Source of the DNA: an uncultured Geobacteraceae bacterium
Lineage (GTDB): Bacteria; Desulfobacterota; Desulfuromonadia; Geobacterales; Pseudopelobacteraceae
Assembly: GCA_903875605.1 (NCBI GenBank)
Contig: CAIQWT010000007.1
Location: 101,857 to 165,856, forward strand
Direction: 5' to 3'
DNA length: 64,000 nt
The notes below the pieces were generated by a model. That model was given only the letters and a program-made list of their open reading frames with translations, did no database searches and was not told where the DNA came from. This document shows positions 9,355 through 21,100 of this stretch, piece by piece. A program made the position numbers and the translations under genes. Position 1 is the stretch's first letter, and every line of letters begins with the position of its first letter.

Positions 9355-9738
9355 TCGCCTGTTGGTGGGGGGGTAGTTTTGTTATAACTGCCTATGAAAA
9401 AAATAAAGCTATCGAGAAGGGGAGCAGGAAAGGCCTGATCGAGATTCAAACGACCGGGTTGCCACGGATTATTCTGTGGCAACCCGTTTTTTTTATGAAA
9501 TAGCTGCATCAAGCAATTCAACAGAACGCCGGAAAGAAAAAATAAAACATTAAAATGAAAATAAATTTGTAAAAATATCTGAAGTAATTTATTATGCCAC
9601 ATAAAATTAGTCGCATGTTTGATTGAAATAAGCCTGTAATTTTAATTAGATAAAAGTCCTGCCTTCACACGGCCCGCTAATAATAAAAAACCGTTACAAA
9701 TTTATACATTCAACCCAAGAGCCGAAAGAGAGTGCCGC
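9355..9738. other. Intergenic stretch of about 380 bp
   Basis: The first 140 bp hold the glnE terminator. The remaining 240 bp are strongly AT-rich, with no open frame of coding character. TTGAAA at 9623-9628 could be a -35 element, but no convincing -10 lies at the right distance. No tRNA or recognised riboswitch is seen. Confidence 0.6.
9455..9494 (+). terminator. Intrinsic terminator after glnE
   Basis: An 11-bp perfect stem (9455-9465 with 9476-9486, core GGGTTGCCAC) and a 10-nt loop are followed immediately by eight T residues (9487-9494). This is a textbook rho-independent terminator, closing the mtnA-glnE unit. Confidence 0.93.
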
Positions 9739-10065
9739 ATGCGCACTAACCAATTAAAATGTTTCAAATATATGGGAATGCTTGCAGCAATTCTGCTGTT
9801 CTTCGCCGCGGCACTGGACTCAAATCACTATCACCATTATGCGCCCCATGAGCAGATTCAGTATGACGGCGATTTCCAGCAGGTTGACGGCTCAAGCATT
9901 GATAGTGAGAGTCAGAAAGTATCTCACTCTTGTGAAGATAGCCGCTTATTTTCATGTTCAATACCTGACAGAATATCTTTTGTCTCGGCCCTTCCCGACA
10001 TAAATCCCATAACAATATTCTTGTTTCCCTCCATCAATGCCCGAGCTCCTCCCTACCGGATTTAA
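9739..10065 (+). CDS. Small secreted or membrane-anchored His-rich protein, unknown
   Basis: 108 residues. The N-terminus has lysines, then a hydrophobic stretch (about residues 12-26, MGMLAAILLFFAAAL) that fits a signal peptide or membrane anchor, followed at once by a His/Tyr cluster (SNHYHHYAPHEQ) and an acidic, polar middle. Two cysteines (in SHSCED and FSCS) follow. A second hydrophobic patch lies near the C-terminus. A weak AGAGAG precedes the ATG. The His cluster could bind metal, but no family is recognised. Its reading frame is the best in the area and it is followed by the CBS-domain gene after 88 bp. Whether it is expressed is uncertain. Confidence 0.5.
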   Translation: MRTNQLKCFKYMGMLAAILLFFAAALDSNHYHHYAPHEQIQYDGDFQQVDGSSIDSESQKVSHSCEDSRLFSCSIPDRISFVSALPDINPITIFLFPSINARAPPYRI

Positions 10066-10153
10066 TAGCCGGCGCCGCTATACGTAACCCAGTTGTTATT
10101 CAAAACAAGTCTAAAAATTTGACACAACGTGAGTCTATTCAGGGAGAAGCATT

Positions 10154-12046
10154 ATGAACACATCCAGGGAAATTGCAGTTGAACTTCGTCGCCGTCGCCC
10201 TTTCGATCGCATGCTTTCCGCACATGTGGAATGGCTTGCAGCAAAGCTTGAGATGGTTAAATTTGCTCAGAACACGGAGATACTCCAACCGGAAACACCC
10301 TGTACTGAGCTTTTCTTTATCCACAAAGGAACTGTCCAGCTTGAAGCTATCGGCAATGCAGCAGACGACAAAAAAGTGCTGGCTGAGCTGGTTGAAGGAG
10401 AATGTTTCCCACTCGAAGCGCTGGAAGAACGGCGGCCGGTGTTCTCTACTTTTCGCGCTAACTGCGATGTGATCTGCTACCGCCTGGCAATAGAAAATTT
10501 TGACGAACTAAAGAGCATGAGTACGGTCTTCAGCGATTTTTGCAAGTATCGCTCACAGAGTTTCCTCGAACAATCCCGCAGGGTATTCAGGCTGCATTTT
10601 TCTCACAAGAGTGATGAGCAGCAGCGCTTGAATACGCCCCTTTCGATCCTTATGAGCCCCGACCCATTGACGGCAAGAAATGACGACCAGGTTCGGGCCG
10701 TTGTGGCGAAAATGTCCGAAAAAGACGTCGACGCAGCAACGATAATCAACGATGACAATGTGCCGATCGGCATATTCACCATGCGCGATCTGCTTCGTAA
10801 AATTGTAATACCGGGTGGAGATCTGAACATTCCGATTGAAACGGTGATGACGACATCGCCGCGAACTCTTCCGGTCTCCGCTCTTGGCTACGAAGCGGCA
10901 CTACTTCTTGCCGAAGCCGGGTTTCATCACGTTATTCTCGTAGATAAAGGCAAGCTTGCCGGCATTGTCACCGAACGGGATCTCTTCAATCTGCAGCGCG
11001 TCAGTCTCAGTCAGCTCAACGCCGAGATCCAGGCTGCCAACAGCCTGGATAAACTCAAACGCTGCGGCAGTGACATACATCTGCTGGCGGAAAGTATGAT
11101 CATTCAGGGGGTTACGGCTGACCATATAACCCAGATAATCTCGACTTTGAACGACCAGATAATCACCAGAACTCTGGATCTGGAACTGGCCAAAGAGAAT
11201 CTGAAGGAGTTCAAAGTTGCCTGGATCGCCTTAGGCAGCCAGGGGCGTTACGAACAGACCTTCTTCACTGATCAGGACAACGGCATCATTTTTGAGATAC
11301 CGGAGGGGCAGGATGCCGACTCAGTTCGCGCAAAACTATTGCCGGTTGCCCAGAGGGTCAACCAGGCGCTAGATTTTGTCGGTTTCTCGCTTTGCAAAGG
11401 TAACATCATGGCTGGAAACCCTGAATGCTGCCTAAGTTACCGGGAGTGGCAGGTAAAGTTCAATACATGGATTCAGGAACCAACCCCGGATTCACTCCTA
11501 AAAGCCACCATTTTCTTTGATTTCCGCCATCTCTATGGAGAAACCTCGCTCTCAGACAGGCTTCGTGCCTGGCTTGCAGAGGCAGCAATCGGTCAAAAGC
11601 GCTTCTTCCATCTTCTCGCCGAAAATGCCAAGGAGAGAACTCCGCCACTTGGTTTCTTCCGTGATTTTATTGTCGATGATAACAAAGAATTCCCCGGCAC
11701 GATCGACATCAAACAGAACGGCGTGACCCTGTTCGTCGATGCCGCCAGGGCCTTTGCACTGGCCTCCGGCGTAACACGCGGCAACACCCGCGAGCGTCTC
11801 CTCGCCGCCGGTGATCTGCGAAAATGGCCGCAGAGTGAGGTAAATGCCTGGGCAGATGCCTTCTCATTTCTGCAGTCACTGCGTATCCGCCACCAGTTCG
11901 AACTGATGCAGAACGGCAGCAAATCCAACAATCAGATCAACCCGTACGAGCTGAACCAGCTTGACCGCAAGTTTTTTCTCGAATCGCTCCGTCAGGCGGG
12001 GAAGCTGCAGAAACAGCTCAGCATGGATTTCGGGATGGGAATGTAG
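10154..12046 (+). CDS. cNMP-binding-like/CBS-pair/DUF294 nucleotidyltransferase regulator
   Basis: 630 residues, no signal peptide. Residues about 15-140 have the cyclic-nucleotide-binding fold pattern (ELFFIHKGTVQLE, then VEGECFPLEAL), but the phosphate-binding cassette lacks the usual R-[TS]-A and may not bind cAMP normally. Residues about 160-280 contain two CBS motifs (PLTARNDDQVRAVVAKM and LPVSALGYEAALLLAEAG). Residues about 350-470 carry the DUF294 nucleotidyltransferase core GSQGRYEQTFFTDQDNG, and the DUF294 C-terminal domain follows. Related proteins are thought to sense adenylates and modify a partner, often next to a DnaQ-type exonuclease; no such partner is present here. A GGGAG lies about 8 nt before the ATG. 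It lies 86 bp upstream of the giant surface-protein gene, which allows but does not prove a regulatory link. Confidence 0.85.
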   Translation: MNTSREIAVELRRRRPFDRMLSAHVEWLAAKLEMVKFAQNTEILQPETPCTELFFIHKGTVQLEAIGNAADDKKVLAELVEGECFPLEALEERRPVFSTFRANCDVICYRLAIENFDELKSMSTVFSDFCKYRSQSFLEQSRRVFRLHFSHKSDEQQRLNTPLSILMSPDPLTARNDDQVRAVVAKMSEKDVDAATIINDDNVPIGIFTMRDLLRKIVIPGGDLNIPIETVMTTSPRTLPVSALGYEAALLLAEAGFHHVILVDKGKLAGIVTERDLFNLQRVSLSQLNAEIQAANSLDKLKRCGSDIHLLAESMIIQGVTADHITQIISTLNDQIITRTLDLELAKENLKEFKVAWIALGSQGRYEQTFFTDQDNGIIFEIPEGQDADSVRAKLLPVAQRVNQALDFVGFSLCKGNIMAGNPECCLSYREWQVKFNTWIQEPTPDSLLKATIFFDFRHLYGETSLSDRLRAWLAEAAIGQKRFFHLLAENAKERTPPLGFFRDFIVDDNKEFPGTIDIKQNGVTLFVDAARAFALASGVTRGNTRERLLAAGDLRKWPQSEVNAWADAFSFLQSLRIRHQFELMQNGSKSNNQINPYELNQLDRKFFLESLRQAGKLQKQLSMDFGMGM

Positions 12047-12132
12047 ATACGGACGGAATTAACGGGGCGAGCCAACGGCATCGCTGCTACATATTTTAAT
12101 ATATCAAACAGTTGTATCAAGAGGGTAAGCCG

Positions 12133-15100
12133 ATGAAAAACTTTCTCCGACAGATATGTATTATTTCGGTGTTGATGTTGTCGCCACTAGTAGCAGGCAA
12201 TGGGAATGTTTACGCTGCTCCAACGGTCACGCAAATTAGCACAGGAAATTCTCCTGATGCTGTCGGTGTTAATCCGGTTACTAATAAAATCTATGTCATG
12301 AATGCTTCATCAGGATATGTAACGGCGTTTAATGGAGTGGACAATATACCGAAAGTAATAATGTTAGGTGATTACTCCTGGGGGGCACCATCTGGCATTG
12401 CGGTAAATCCTATTACCAATAGAATCTACATATCGCACTATCAAAACTCTGCTATTTCGGTAATAGACGGTGCAACTGACACCCTGCTTACAACCATAAC
12501 AACCGGTGCTAACCATAAAAGTATTGCAATCAATGTCGAGACCAACAGGATTTATGTAACAAACTATAACAGCAACTCAATTACTGTTATCGACGGCATA
12601 TCCAACTATCCAATTGCAACTATTCCTGTGGGGAGTTGGCCGCTCGCAATAGCGGTAAACCCGGTCACCAATAAAATTTATGTTACCAATCAAGGTGACT
12701 ACACCATCTCGGTTATTGACGGAACAAGTAAGAGTGTCATCAAAACAGTCGGTGATAGCTCCAAAGTAGGATACGGAGAAGCAATCGCAGTAAACTCGGT
12801 AACAAATAAAATCTATGCAGCTGGCACTGTGTCAGGTCGATTTACTGTTATTGATGGCGCTACAGATACAATCACGACATTTTTTCCTCTAATAACGGCT
12901 GCCTCATCAAATCCGCCTGCTGTCGCAGTAAATTCCATAACAAACAAAATCTATGTAGCTGATGGCGTTTACTCCGGTAAAGTATATGTAATTGACGGCC
13001 TTAACGATACCCTTTCAGCTACGGTTACAGCCGGAATGAATCCACACGCGATCGCAGTTAATCCAGTCACCAACACCATTTATGTAGGTAATGGTAATAG
13101 CGCAGATACTACAGCAATTGACGGCTCAAATACCGCCACGACTATTTCTGGTGGAGGCTGGGCGCTTGGGGTAAATGTAACAACCAATTCAGTATATACT
13201 GCACGTTACGGCTATCCTAACGCATATGCCATAAACGAATCATCACAGCCTGCCGTGCCTCTAACCAGCTCAATATCTGCACTTCCAGGAAATCAGGCTT
13301 CCAACCCAACACCAACATTTACCTTCACCACCTCAACAGGCGTAAACTGGCCTGCGGTTCGCAAGGTTTATTATCAGGTGGATTCCATTAACGGTGCCTG
13401 GAAAGAGGCAGGCATCGTCGGTACAGACCAATATTCAGCCACCAGTTCAGCCCTTTCTGGCGGTTCTCATACGATCTATAGTTTTGCCACCGACGGCCAG
13501 GACAGTACCTCCGTCAACACCGGACCTGGCGCAAGCCCGCTTGTTGGAGCAATGGCATCATACACATTCTCGATCCCTACCTTTGCTATTAGCACTTCTG
13601 TCCCGGGAGGAAATGGTACGGTTTCCTGCGACTCTCCGGTCACGCTGGGCGGAAGTTCGGTCTGCACAATAACGCCCAACATAGGCTACCATTTAGCAAC
13701 ATTTACTGATGACGGATTAGAGCAGCTTTTGGCTGCTTCAGCCATCAGTTATACAATCAGCAATGTCATTGCCAACCATACTATAAGTGCCACATTTGCA
13801 ATAACTCCCTTCACCGGTTCAGTCGCAATAAACTCTGGTGCAGCATACACAACTTCAGCAGATGTGACATTGAACCTTGCCTGCACTAATACTGTTTCCG
13901 GCTGTACACAGATGAGATTCTCGAACGACAATTTGACGTGGGAATCTGCAGTAGGATATGCGACGACATTTACTCCCTGGACTCTTTCTGTCGGCTACGG
14001 GCTTAAAACCGTCTATGTGAAATTTATGGACGGTGCTGGCAACTGGTCAAATCCCTATAGAGCCACCATTGTTTTGTCCCTTGCAGATATAAACTGGAAA
14101 TCCATATCTGCCGGTGTTAACCATACTGCGGCCATCAAGTCCGATGGGACTCTTTGGAGATGGGGGCTGCAAAGACATGGCAGCGAAGGTGGATTTGCCG
14201 GCGTGACACCCCTTCAGATTGGCTCTGCAACTAACTGGGTTAATGTCTCTGCAGGAATTGACAACACTCTTGCCATCGACTCCGACGGCAAGCTGTGGGG
14301 CACAGACGGCTATGTTGCCAGCCAGGATGCTCCGTTTTCTCTTCTTCAGATTGGCTCTGATTTGGACTGGTCTACCATGTCAGCAGGCCCAAATCATAAC
14401 CTTGCACTGAAGTCGAACGGAACTCTCTGGGCTTGGGGGAGAAATTTTGAAGGACAACTTGGGGATGGGACGACTGCATACAGAAGTGCCCCGGTTCAGG
14501 TCGGCTCAGAGACGGATTGGTATGCCGTTGCGACAGGCGACAAACATTCTGTCGCTCTGAAAACTAACGGAACCTTGTGGACTTGGGGTGATAATTCCTT
14601 GGGCCAGCTCGGAAATGGAACGACCCATGATAATATTGGTGTTCCCGGTGCTCCGGTGCAGGTCGGCACAGACATCAACTGGGTCTCCATTACAGCGGGT
14701 AGATATCATACCGTCTCCACAAAAACCAATGGCACTCTCTGGTCTTGGGGGGGGAATTGGGACGGTGAACTCGGCATCGGGAACTTAACCCCATCGTACA
14801 GTGCCAGTCCAGTCCAGATTGGGTTGGAAACGGATTGGGTTCTTGCCAAAGCCGGTTATTCTCATGCAATTGCTTTAAAGTCAAATGGCACCCTCTGGGC
14901 ATGGGGTCGAAATGATAATGGACAACTGGGAGACGGCTCCACAATATCCCAAAATGCTCCCATACAGATAGGCTTAGATTCAATTTGGGTTGCCGTTTCG
15001 ACAAGCAATTCTCACACCATTGCCCTGAAATTGGATGGTTCACTTTGGGCATGGGGTGCAAACAGCAAAGGTGAGCTTGGGAACGGAACCACAGTAAACA

Positions 15101-18100
15101 GCACGTCCCCTGTTCAGGGAGGTTTAATCCCTGATTTAACCGCACCAACCTCTGGCACTCTCACCGCCACCCCCGGCAAAAAACAAATCATCCTCAGCTG
15201 GAGCGGCTTTAGTGATGCAAGCGGCATCGCTTCATACAAGCTGATTTCTTCATCAAGCGCATTACCGACTGATTGCAGTGGTACAGCAATCTACAACGGC
15301 ACCGCCCAGACATTCACCGTCGCTGATCTTGCCGATAATACCACTAGGTATTTTGGAGTTTGTGCAACCGATAATGCCGGGAACAGTTCTGTAGCACCAG
15401 TCACCGCATCGGCAACAACCTTTACCGCTTCGGTCATATTGTGGGAAACTTTCGACCTCGGCACGCTTCCCCCAGGTTGGAGTCTGGTCCAATATTTGGC
15501 TAACAACCGTACTGATTGGTCATTTAGCCTTTCCGGAAATCCAACAGGAGGCAGTGGTGGTTATGCGATTGCTAACCAATATATGGATTCCGCAATACTG
15601 ACGCCGCATCTGAATCTTACGGGCACGACTAATCCTGTACTGGAGTTTAAATCTGCTTTCCCATTGAATTCTGGATCCGCTACGATGATCGTCAGCATGA
15701 GTACAGACGGCGGGTCTACATGGGCACCATTATGGCAGACTTCAACACAATATGGAGCGACAACAAAGATTCTTTCTCTGGCTGCGGCAATGGCAACTCC
15801 AAGTGATGTTGTTATCAGATTCAATTTTGTCAACAATGATTTAGGAAGTCCGGTTTGGGCAATTGATGACGTCAAAGTTTACGATCAGCCGATAATTACC
15901 CTAGCAGATGCTCTTGAAAACCCGCCTGGACTAACTTTTACCACCGGTGGCAATGGCAACTGGTTTGGCCAGAGCACAACTACCCATGACGCTGTTGATG
16001 CAGCTCAGAGCGGGGCCATAACACACTCGCAAAGCACGTGGGTAGAAACCACTGTCACCGGTCCGAGCACCCTCAGTTTCTGGTGGAAAGTCTCATCCGA
16101 ATCCGGCTATGACTACCTCGGTTTCACTATGGATCAGCCCTTTGTACGCTCAAGTGGTCCTGACGCAATCAGCGGAACGACTGGTGGTTGGGAAACGCGT
16201 ACATACACGATACCATCCGGTACGCATACCCTCCGTTGGACTTATGCCAAGGATAACTCTGTTAGTAGTGGTTCTGATGCCGGGTGGCTGGATCAGGTCG
16301 TTTTTACCATCCCTCAACCAACAGTTACTGGTATATCACCAGCGAATAGCGCTCTTGATGTTTCGGTCAACAGATCGATTACGGCAACCTTCAACATGGC
16401 GATGGACGCTGCGTCGATCACCGCCAGCACCTTTACCTTAAGCAGCGGCAGTTGCAGCAGCGTCACGTACAACAGCTCCACAAATACCGCAACCTGTACA
16501 CTATCCGCTCCTCTTAATCCCGGCACTGTTTACACAACAACAATCACGACCGGCGTTAAAAATGCGTATGGCAACAATATGGCGGCGAATTACAGCTGGA
16601 GCTTTACGACCGGGCTGGCTCCGATAGGCACAACCTGGGCAAGAACCTATGGCGGTGCCGGCTATGACGGCGCTAGTTCAATACAGCAAACAACACCGGA
16701 CGGCGGATATATCATGGCCGGTTACTCCGAGATTTCATCTGTTACTGCTGTTATGGTCACCAAGCTTGATTCGCTTGGCGCAATCACCTGGCAGAAAACT
16801 TACGCTGGCGGTGACTGGTCGGGAGCAAATTCCATCCAGCAGACCGCAGATCGTGGTTATATCGTTGCCGGTGAAATGGACACCGCAGAGAATGGCTATG
16901 GAGATGTCTGGCTCTTGAAGCTTAGTTCCACTGGAACAGTAGAATGGGAAAAAACCTATGGTGGTACAGGATATGATTATGCCCAGTCAGTACGCCAAAC
17001 GGCTGATGGCGGCTATATTGTCGCCGCATATACAGAGTCTTACGGAACTGGTGGTGACGCATGGTTCTTGAAACTTGACGACACCGGAACCATCGAATGG
17101 CAAAAAACATTTGGCGGCGCCGACAGAGATTATACCGCCGGAATACAGCAAACTTCTGACGGATATATTGCGACCGGAACAACCTTTCTAAACAACGGTA
17201 CCAGACGGGCGTTGACGCTTAAACTTGACTCGTCTGGCGCAGTGGTATGGCAGAAGACTTTTGAGCCTGGCGTTGCCGATGACAGTACGTCCGCCAACTC
17301 TGTCGAGCAGACAGCAGATTCTGGTTACATTGTCTCCGGTCTGGTCAACAGGTTTCTTGGTAATACAGATGCACTGATTATCAAACTTGATTCGCTTGGC
17401 GCAATCACCTGGCAGAAAACATACGCTGGAGGCACCTGGTCGGCAGCAAATTCCATTCTGCAGACAGCCGATGGCGGCTATATAGTTGCAGGTAAAATGG
17501 AGACTGCAGCGAATGGCTATGGTGATGCCTGGCTCTTGAAGCTTAGTTCCACTGGAGCTGTAGAGTGGGAAAAAACCTATGGTGGCTCAGAATATGACGA
17601 TGCGCAGTCAGTAAGCAAAGCGTCGGATGGCGGCTATTTAATTGCCGGTTATTCGGACTCTTATGGTGGCCATGGTGATGCTTTTGTCTTGAAACTGGAT
17701 GCAAACGGTAATGTTGCGCCAGGTTGCGGTATTCCATTAGTAAACGCAACCTCAGTAACTGTAACGAATGCCGGTATGACCGCTACTCTCCCGTCATCCA
17801 CTCTTGCTGATGCAACACTTAAAGATCCCGGAAATGGCTCGCCCGTAGTTTCTGACGGCACACTTGGCTCTGGTGGCGTTTGCAGTCCGCGAATCAATTT
17901 AGACTACACATTACTTGATTTCGGTGTAATCGGTACCGGACAGGTTTCTTCTCCGCAAATTATTACTGCTACTAATGTTGGCTATGCTGATCTGACAGTT
18001 AGCTCTGCCGTTGTGAGCGACACAACTAACTATACGATTCTTGCCAACACATGCGGATTGTTGGTTTCTACCAGTACCTGTACCGTTACCGCGCAGTTCA

Positions 18101-21100
18101 ATCCGATGACTGACGGAACCAAGAACAGCACACTGACGGTGGCATCAGAGGCACCTGCTGTTACGGTGGCACTGACCGGTGCGTCTCATGAAATGGTTGC
18201 ACCAACGGGGAGTATTGCCATAAATCCCGCAGCTGCCTACACAAATGCAGCAACGATTAATTTAACTCTCTCCTGCAGTGACACCGGCAGCGGTTGCAGC
18301 CAGATGCAATTTTCTAATGACGGCAGTACCTGGTCAGCCTCTGAAGTTTTTGCGACGACCAAAACCGGTTGGGCACTTTCCGCAAGTGACGGCCTTAAAA
18401 CCGTTTACGTTATGTTCCAGGATGTCGCCGGCAACTGGTCAACACCCTACACCGCCTCGATCACACTTGATACAATTCCGCCAAGCTTTAATTCCGGGAC
18501 TCGATCAGTTATCACCATTGCATCCGGGCTGCTAGATCCACGGGGTGTTGTTGTTGATGCCGATGGAGTCTACTTCGGGGAAGCCGGTAGTAATAACGAC
18601 GTGGTTAATTATAGCAACACAGATGGCAGGATTAGAAAAGTCGGTAAAAATGGCGGTGTCATAACCACCCTTGCAACCGGATTGACCTATCCGGCTCTTC
18701 TGACTTCGGATGCGGCGAATGTTTACTGGATGTATTCCGATGGTACTTCTGCCGGAACCTCCCTTAAATCGCTTGCCAAGACAGGTGGTACGATAACCCC
18801 CCTTGTAACAGGGGTTAACGGTGCTTTGATGAACGCGGCAGTCGATGACACCAGCGTCTATTGGCTTGAGTCAGGAACGTACTCAGGCACCTGGTTTACC
18901 AACACTGCCTCCATCAACAAAATTGCCAAAGACGGTTCAGGTGCAGGCGTAAAAGTTCCTTTGGTAGCAAATACCAACATTGGTTACGGATCTCTGGCGA
19001 TTGATTCCTCGTATCTCTATTGGGGTGGCTATATTAGCAACATTGTTGGCAGGGTTGGTTTGGATGGCAGCAATCCGATTACACTGGCGCCATCATCTGA
19101 GTTCCCTACCTCCGTTGCTGTCGATGCCACGAGCGTCTATTGGCGTACTAATCTTGGCTCAATACTCAGAAAGAATAAAGATGGATCAGGATTGCAAACT
19201 AAATTAGCAGCAGCAGCACCAACGTGGGATGATGGATCTATGCTGATTGATGCCGACAATGTCTACTGGAACGAATATAGTCATACGACGCTGAGGTCGA
19301 TACCAAAAGCCGGAGGAACTGCAACGACACTGCTTACCGGTTTGCCGGGAGTTGCTGTCGTCGCTGATACAACAGGGATTTATTGGGCAGAACGCGGCAC
19401 GTTGGCAAATAATTACAGTGATGGAACTATAAAAAAACTGGTTTATCTTTCAGCAATAGTTATAAACAGTGGCGACGCCACTACCAACAAGCAGGCCGTG
19501 ACGCTGGCACTTTCAGCTCTGGATGCCAATGGCGTGTCGCAAATGAAGTTCAGTAACGATGGCATCACATTTGATCAATCCGTGCCGTATGCGACTTCTG
19601 CCTCGTGGAATCTTGCTGCCGGTGACGGTGTGAAGACGGTTTTCGTCATGTTTAAGGATGTCGCCGGTAACTGGTCGGCACCGTATAGCAGTTCCATTAC
19701 TCTTGATACAACCACCCCGGCCATATCAGTTACACCGGCTTCACCAATACCGTTCAATAACGTAATCGTTGGCAGCAACGCATCTACACCAATTACCATA
19801 AGCAATACCGGCTTGGCACCGCTTACTATTTCTCCCGCCATGAGCATCACCGGCAGCGGCGACTTCAGTATTGTCACTAGCGGTGGCACCTGCGCCAGCA
19901 CAACACCCACGATTACTTCAGGTGTTAACTGTACTTTTGATGTGAAGTTTGCACCGTCAGCAAATGGTTCAAAAACCGCAACATTGACCATTGTTTCTAA
20001 TGATCCGTTCACACCAACGGTTACTATCAGCTTGACCGGAACTGGAATACCACCAGTCGTTATCATCACTCCCTCGACAGTCGGTACCGGACCAGGCACG
20101 ATAACGACCTTTGCCGGCGGTGGCAATTTGGGCGAAATTGGTCCTGCCACGGCCGCAATGTTCAACTATCCAGCCGGCGTTGCCGTTGACAGCACAGGCA
20201 ATGTCTATATCGCGGATTTCAATAACAACAGAATCCGAAAAGTTGATACCTCGGGAAATATATCTACCTTTGCCGGCAACGGAACGCCCGGCTATTCTGG
20301 TGATGGAAAGTTGGCGGTATCGGCTTCTCTTAACTCGCCCAGCGGTGTTGCCTTCGACAGTGCCGGTAATGTCTATATTGCTGACACCGGTAACGGTTCT
20401 ATCCGAAAGGTCGATACGTCAGGCAAAATAACTACCGTTGCGGGAAACGGAAGTAGCAGTATTGCAGGTGCGGGCGACGGCGAACTGGCAACAGCAGCGC
20501 AGTTGAACTGGCCGGTAGCCGTTGCCTTTGACGGCGCGGGGAATCTATACATAGCAGACCAAGCGGATTGCCGCATCCGGAAGGTCAGCAAAGCTACAGG
20601 CGTAATAACCACCATCGCAGGGACTGGCAATTACGGCGGTTCCGGCGACGGTAGCCCTGCCACGGCTGCGATGCTCTCAAATCCAATGGGTGTTGTGGTT
20701 GACGTAGATGGGAACGTCTACATTGCAGACTGGGGCAATAACCGCATCCGTAAGATTGATAATTCCGGCACAATCACGACCATGGCTGGATACGGGACAG
20801 CGGGCTATTTGGGCGACGGCGGAGCGGCAACATCTGCGATGCTAAATCGGCCAACCGGTGTTGCTATTGATATTACAGGGAATATATATATCGGTGACCA
20901 AGACAATAACCGTGTCCGGAAGGTTGATACTTCCGGCATCATCTCGACCATTGCTGGAAACGGGACAACGGCCTATTCAGGCGACACCGGTCCCGCAACA
21001 TCAGCAGCTCTGAACAGCCCAACTGGCATTGCGGTCAACAGCGCAGGGACTGTCTTCTATATCGCGGACAGCAGAAATAACGTCATCAGAAAGATTGCTG

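Noticed and set aside
9430..9465. tRNA-like GATTCAAACGACC
   Set aside because: No acceptor, anticodon or D-arm can be folded around it.
9395..9494. Possible c-di-GMP (GEMM) riboswitch because of CCGGGTTGCC and nearby GAAAGG
   Set aside because: The essential GCAAACC and GCAAAGCC segments are missing; the sequence is fully explained by the glnE terminator and its flank.
14690..15148. 152-codon minus-strand open frame in the RCC1 region
   Set aside because: Antisense shadow of RCC1 repeats, rich in Trp/Pro/His as expected from the complement, with no family features.
19575..20165. 196-codon open frame on the minus strand inside the giant gene
   Set aside because: It lies opposite a continuous coding frame with clear domain repeats, has a Val/Pro/Gly-rich composition typical of antisense of Thr/Ser/Gly repeats, and has no ribosome-binding site.
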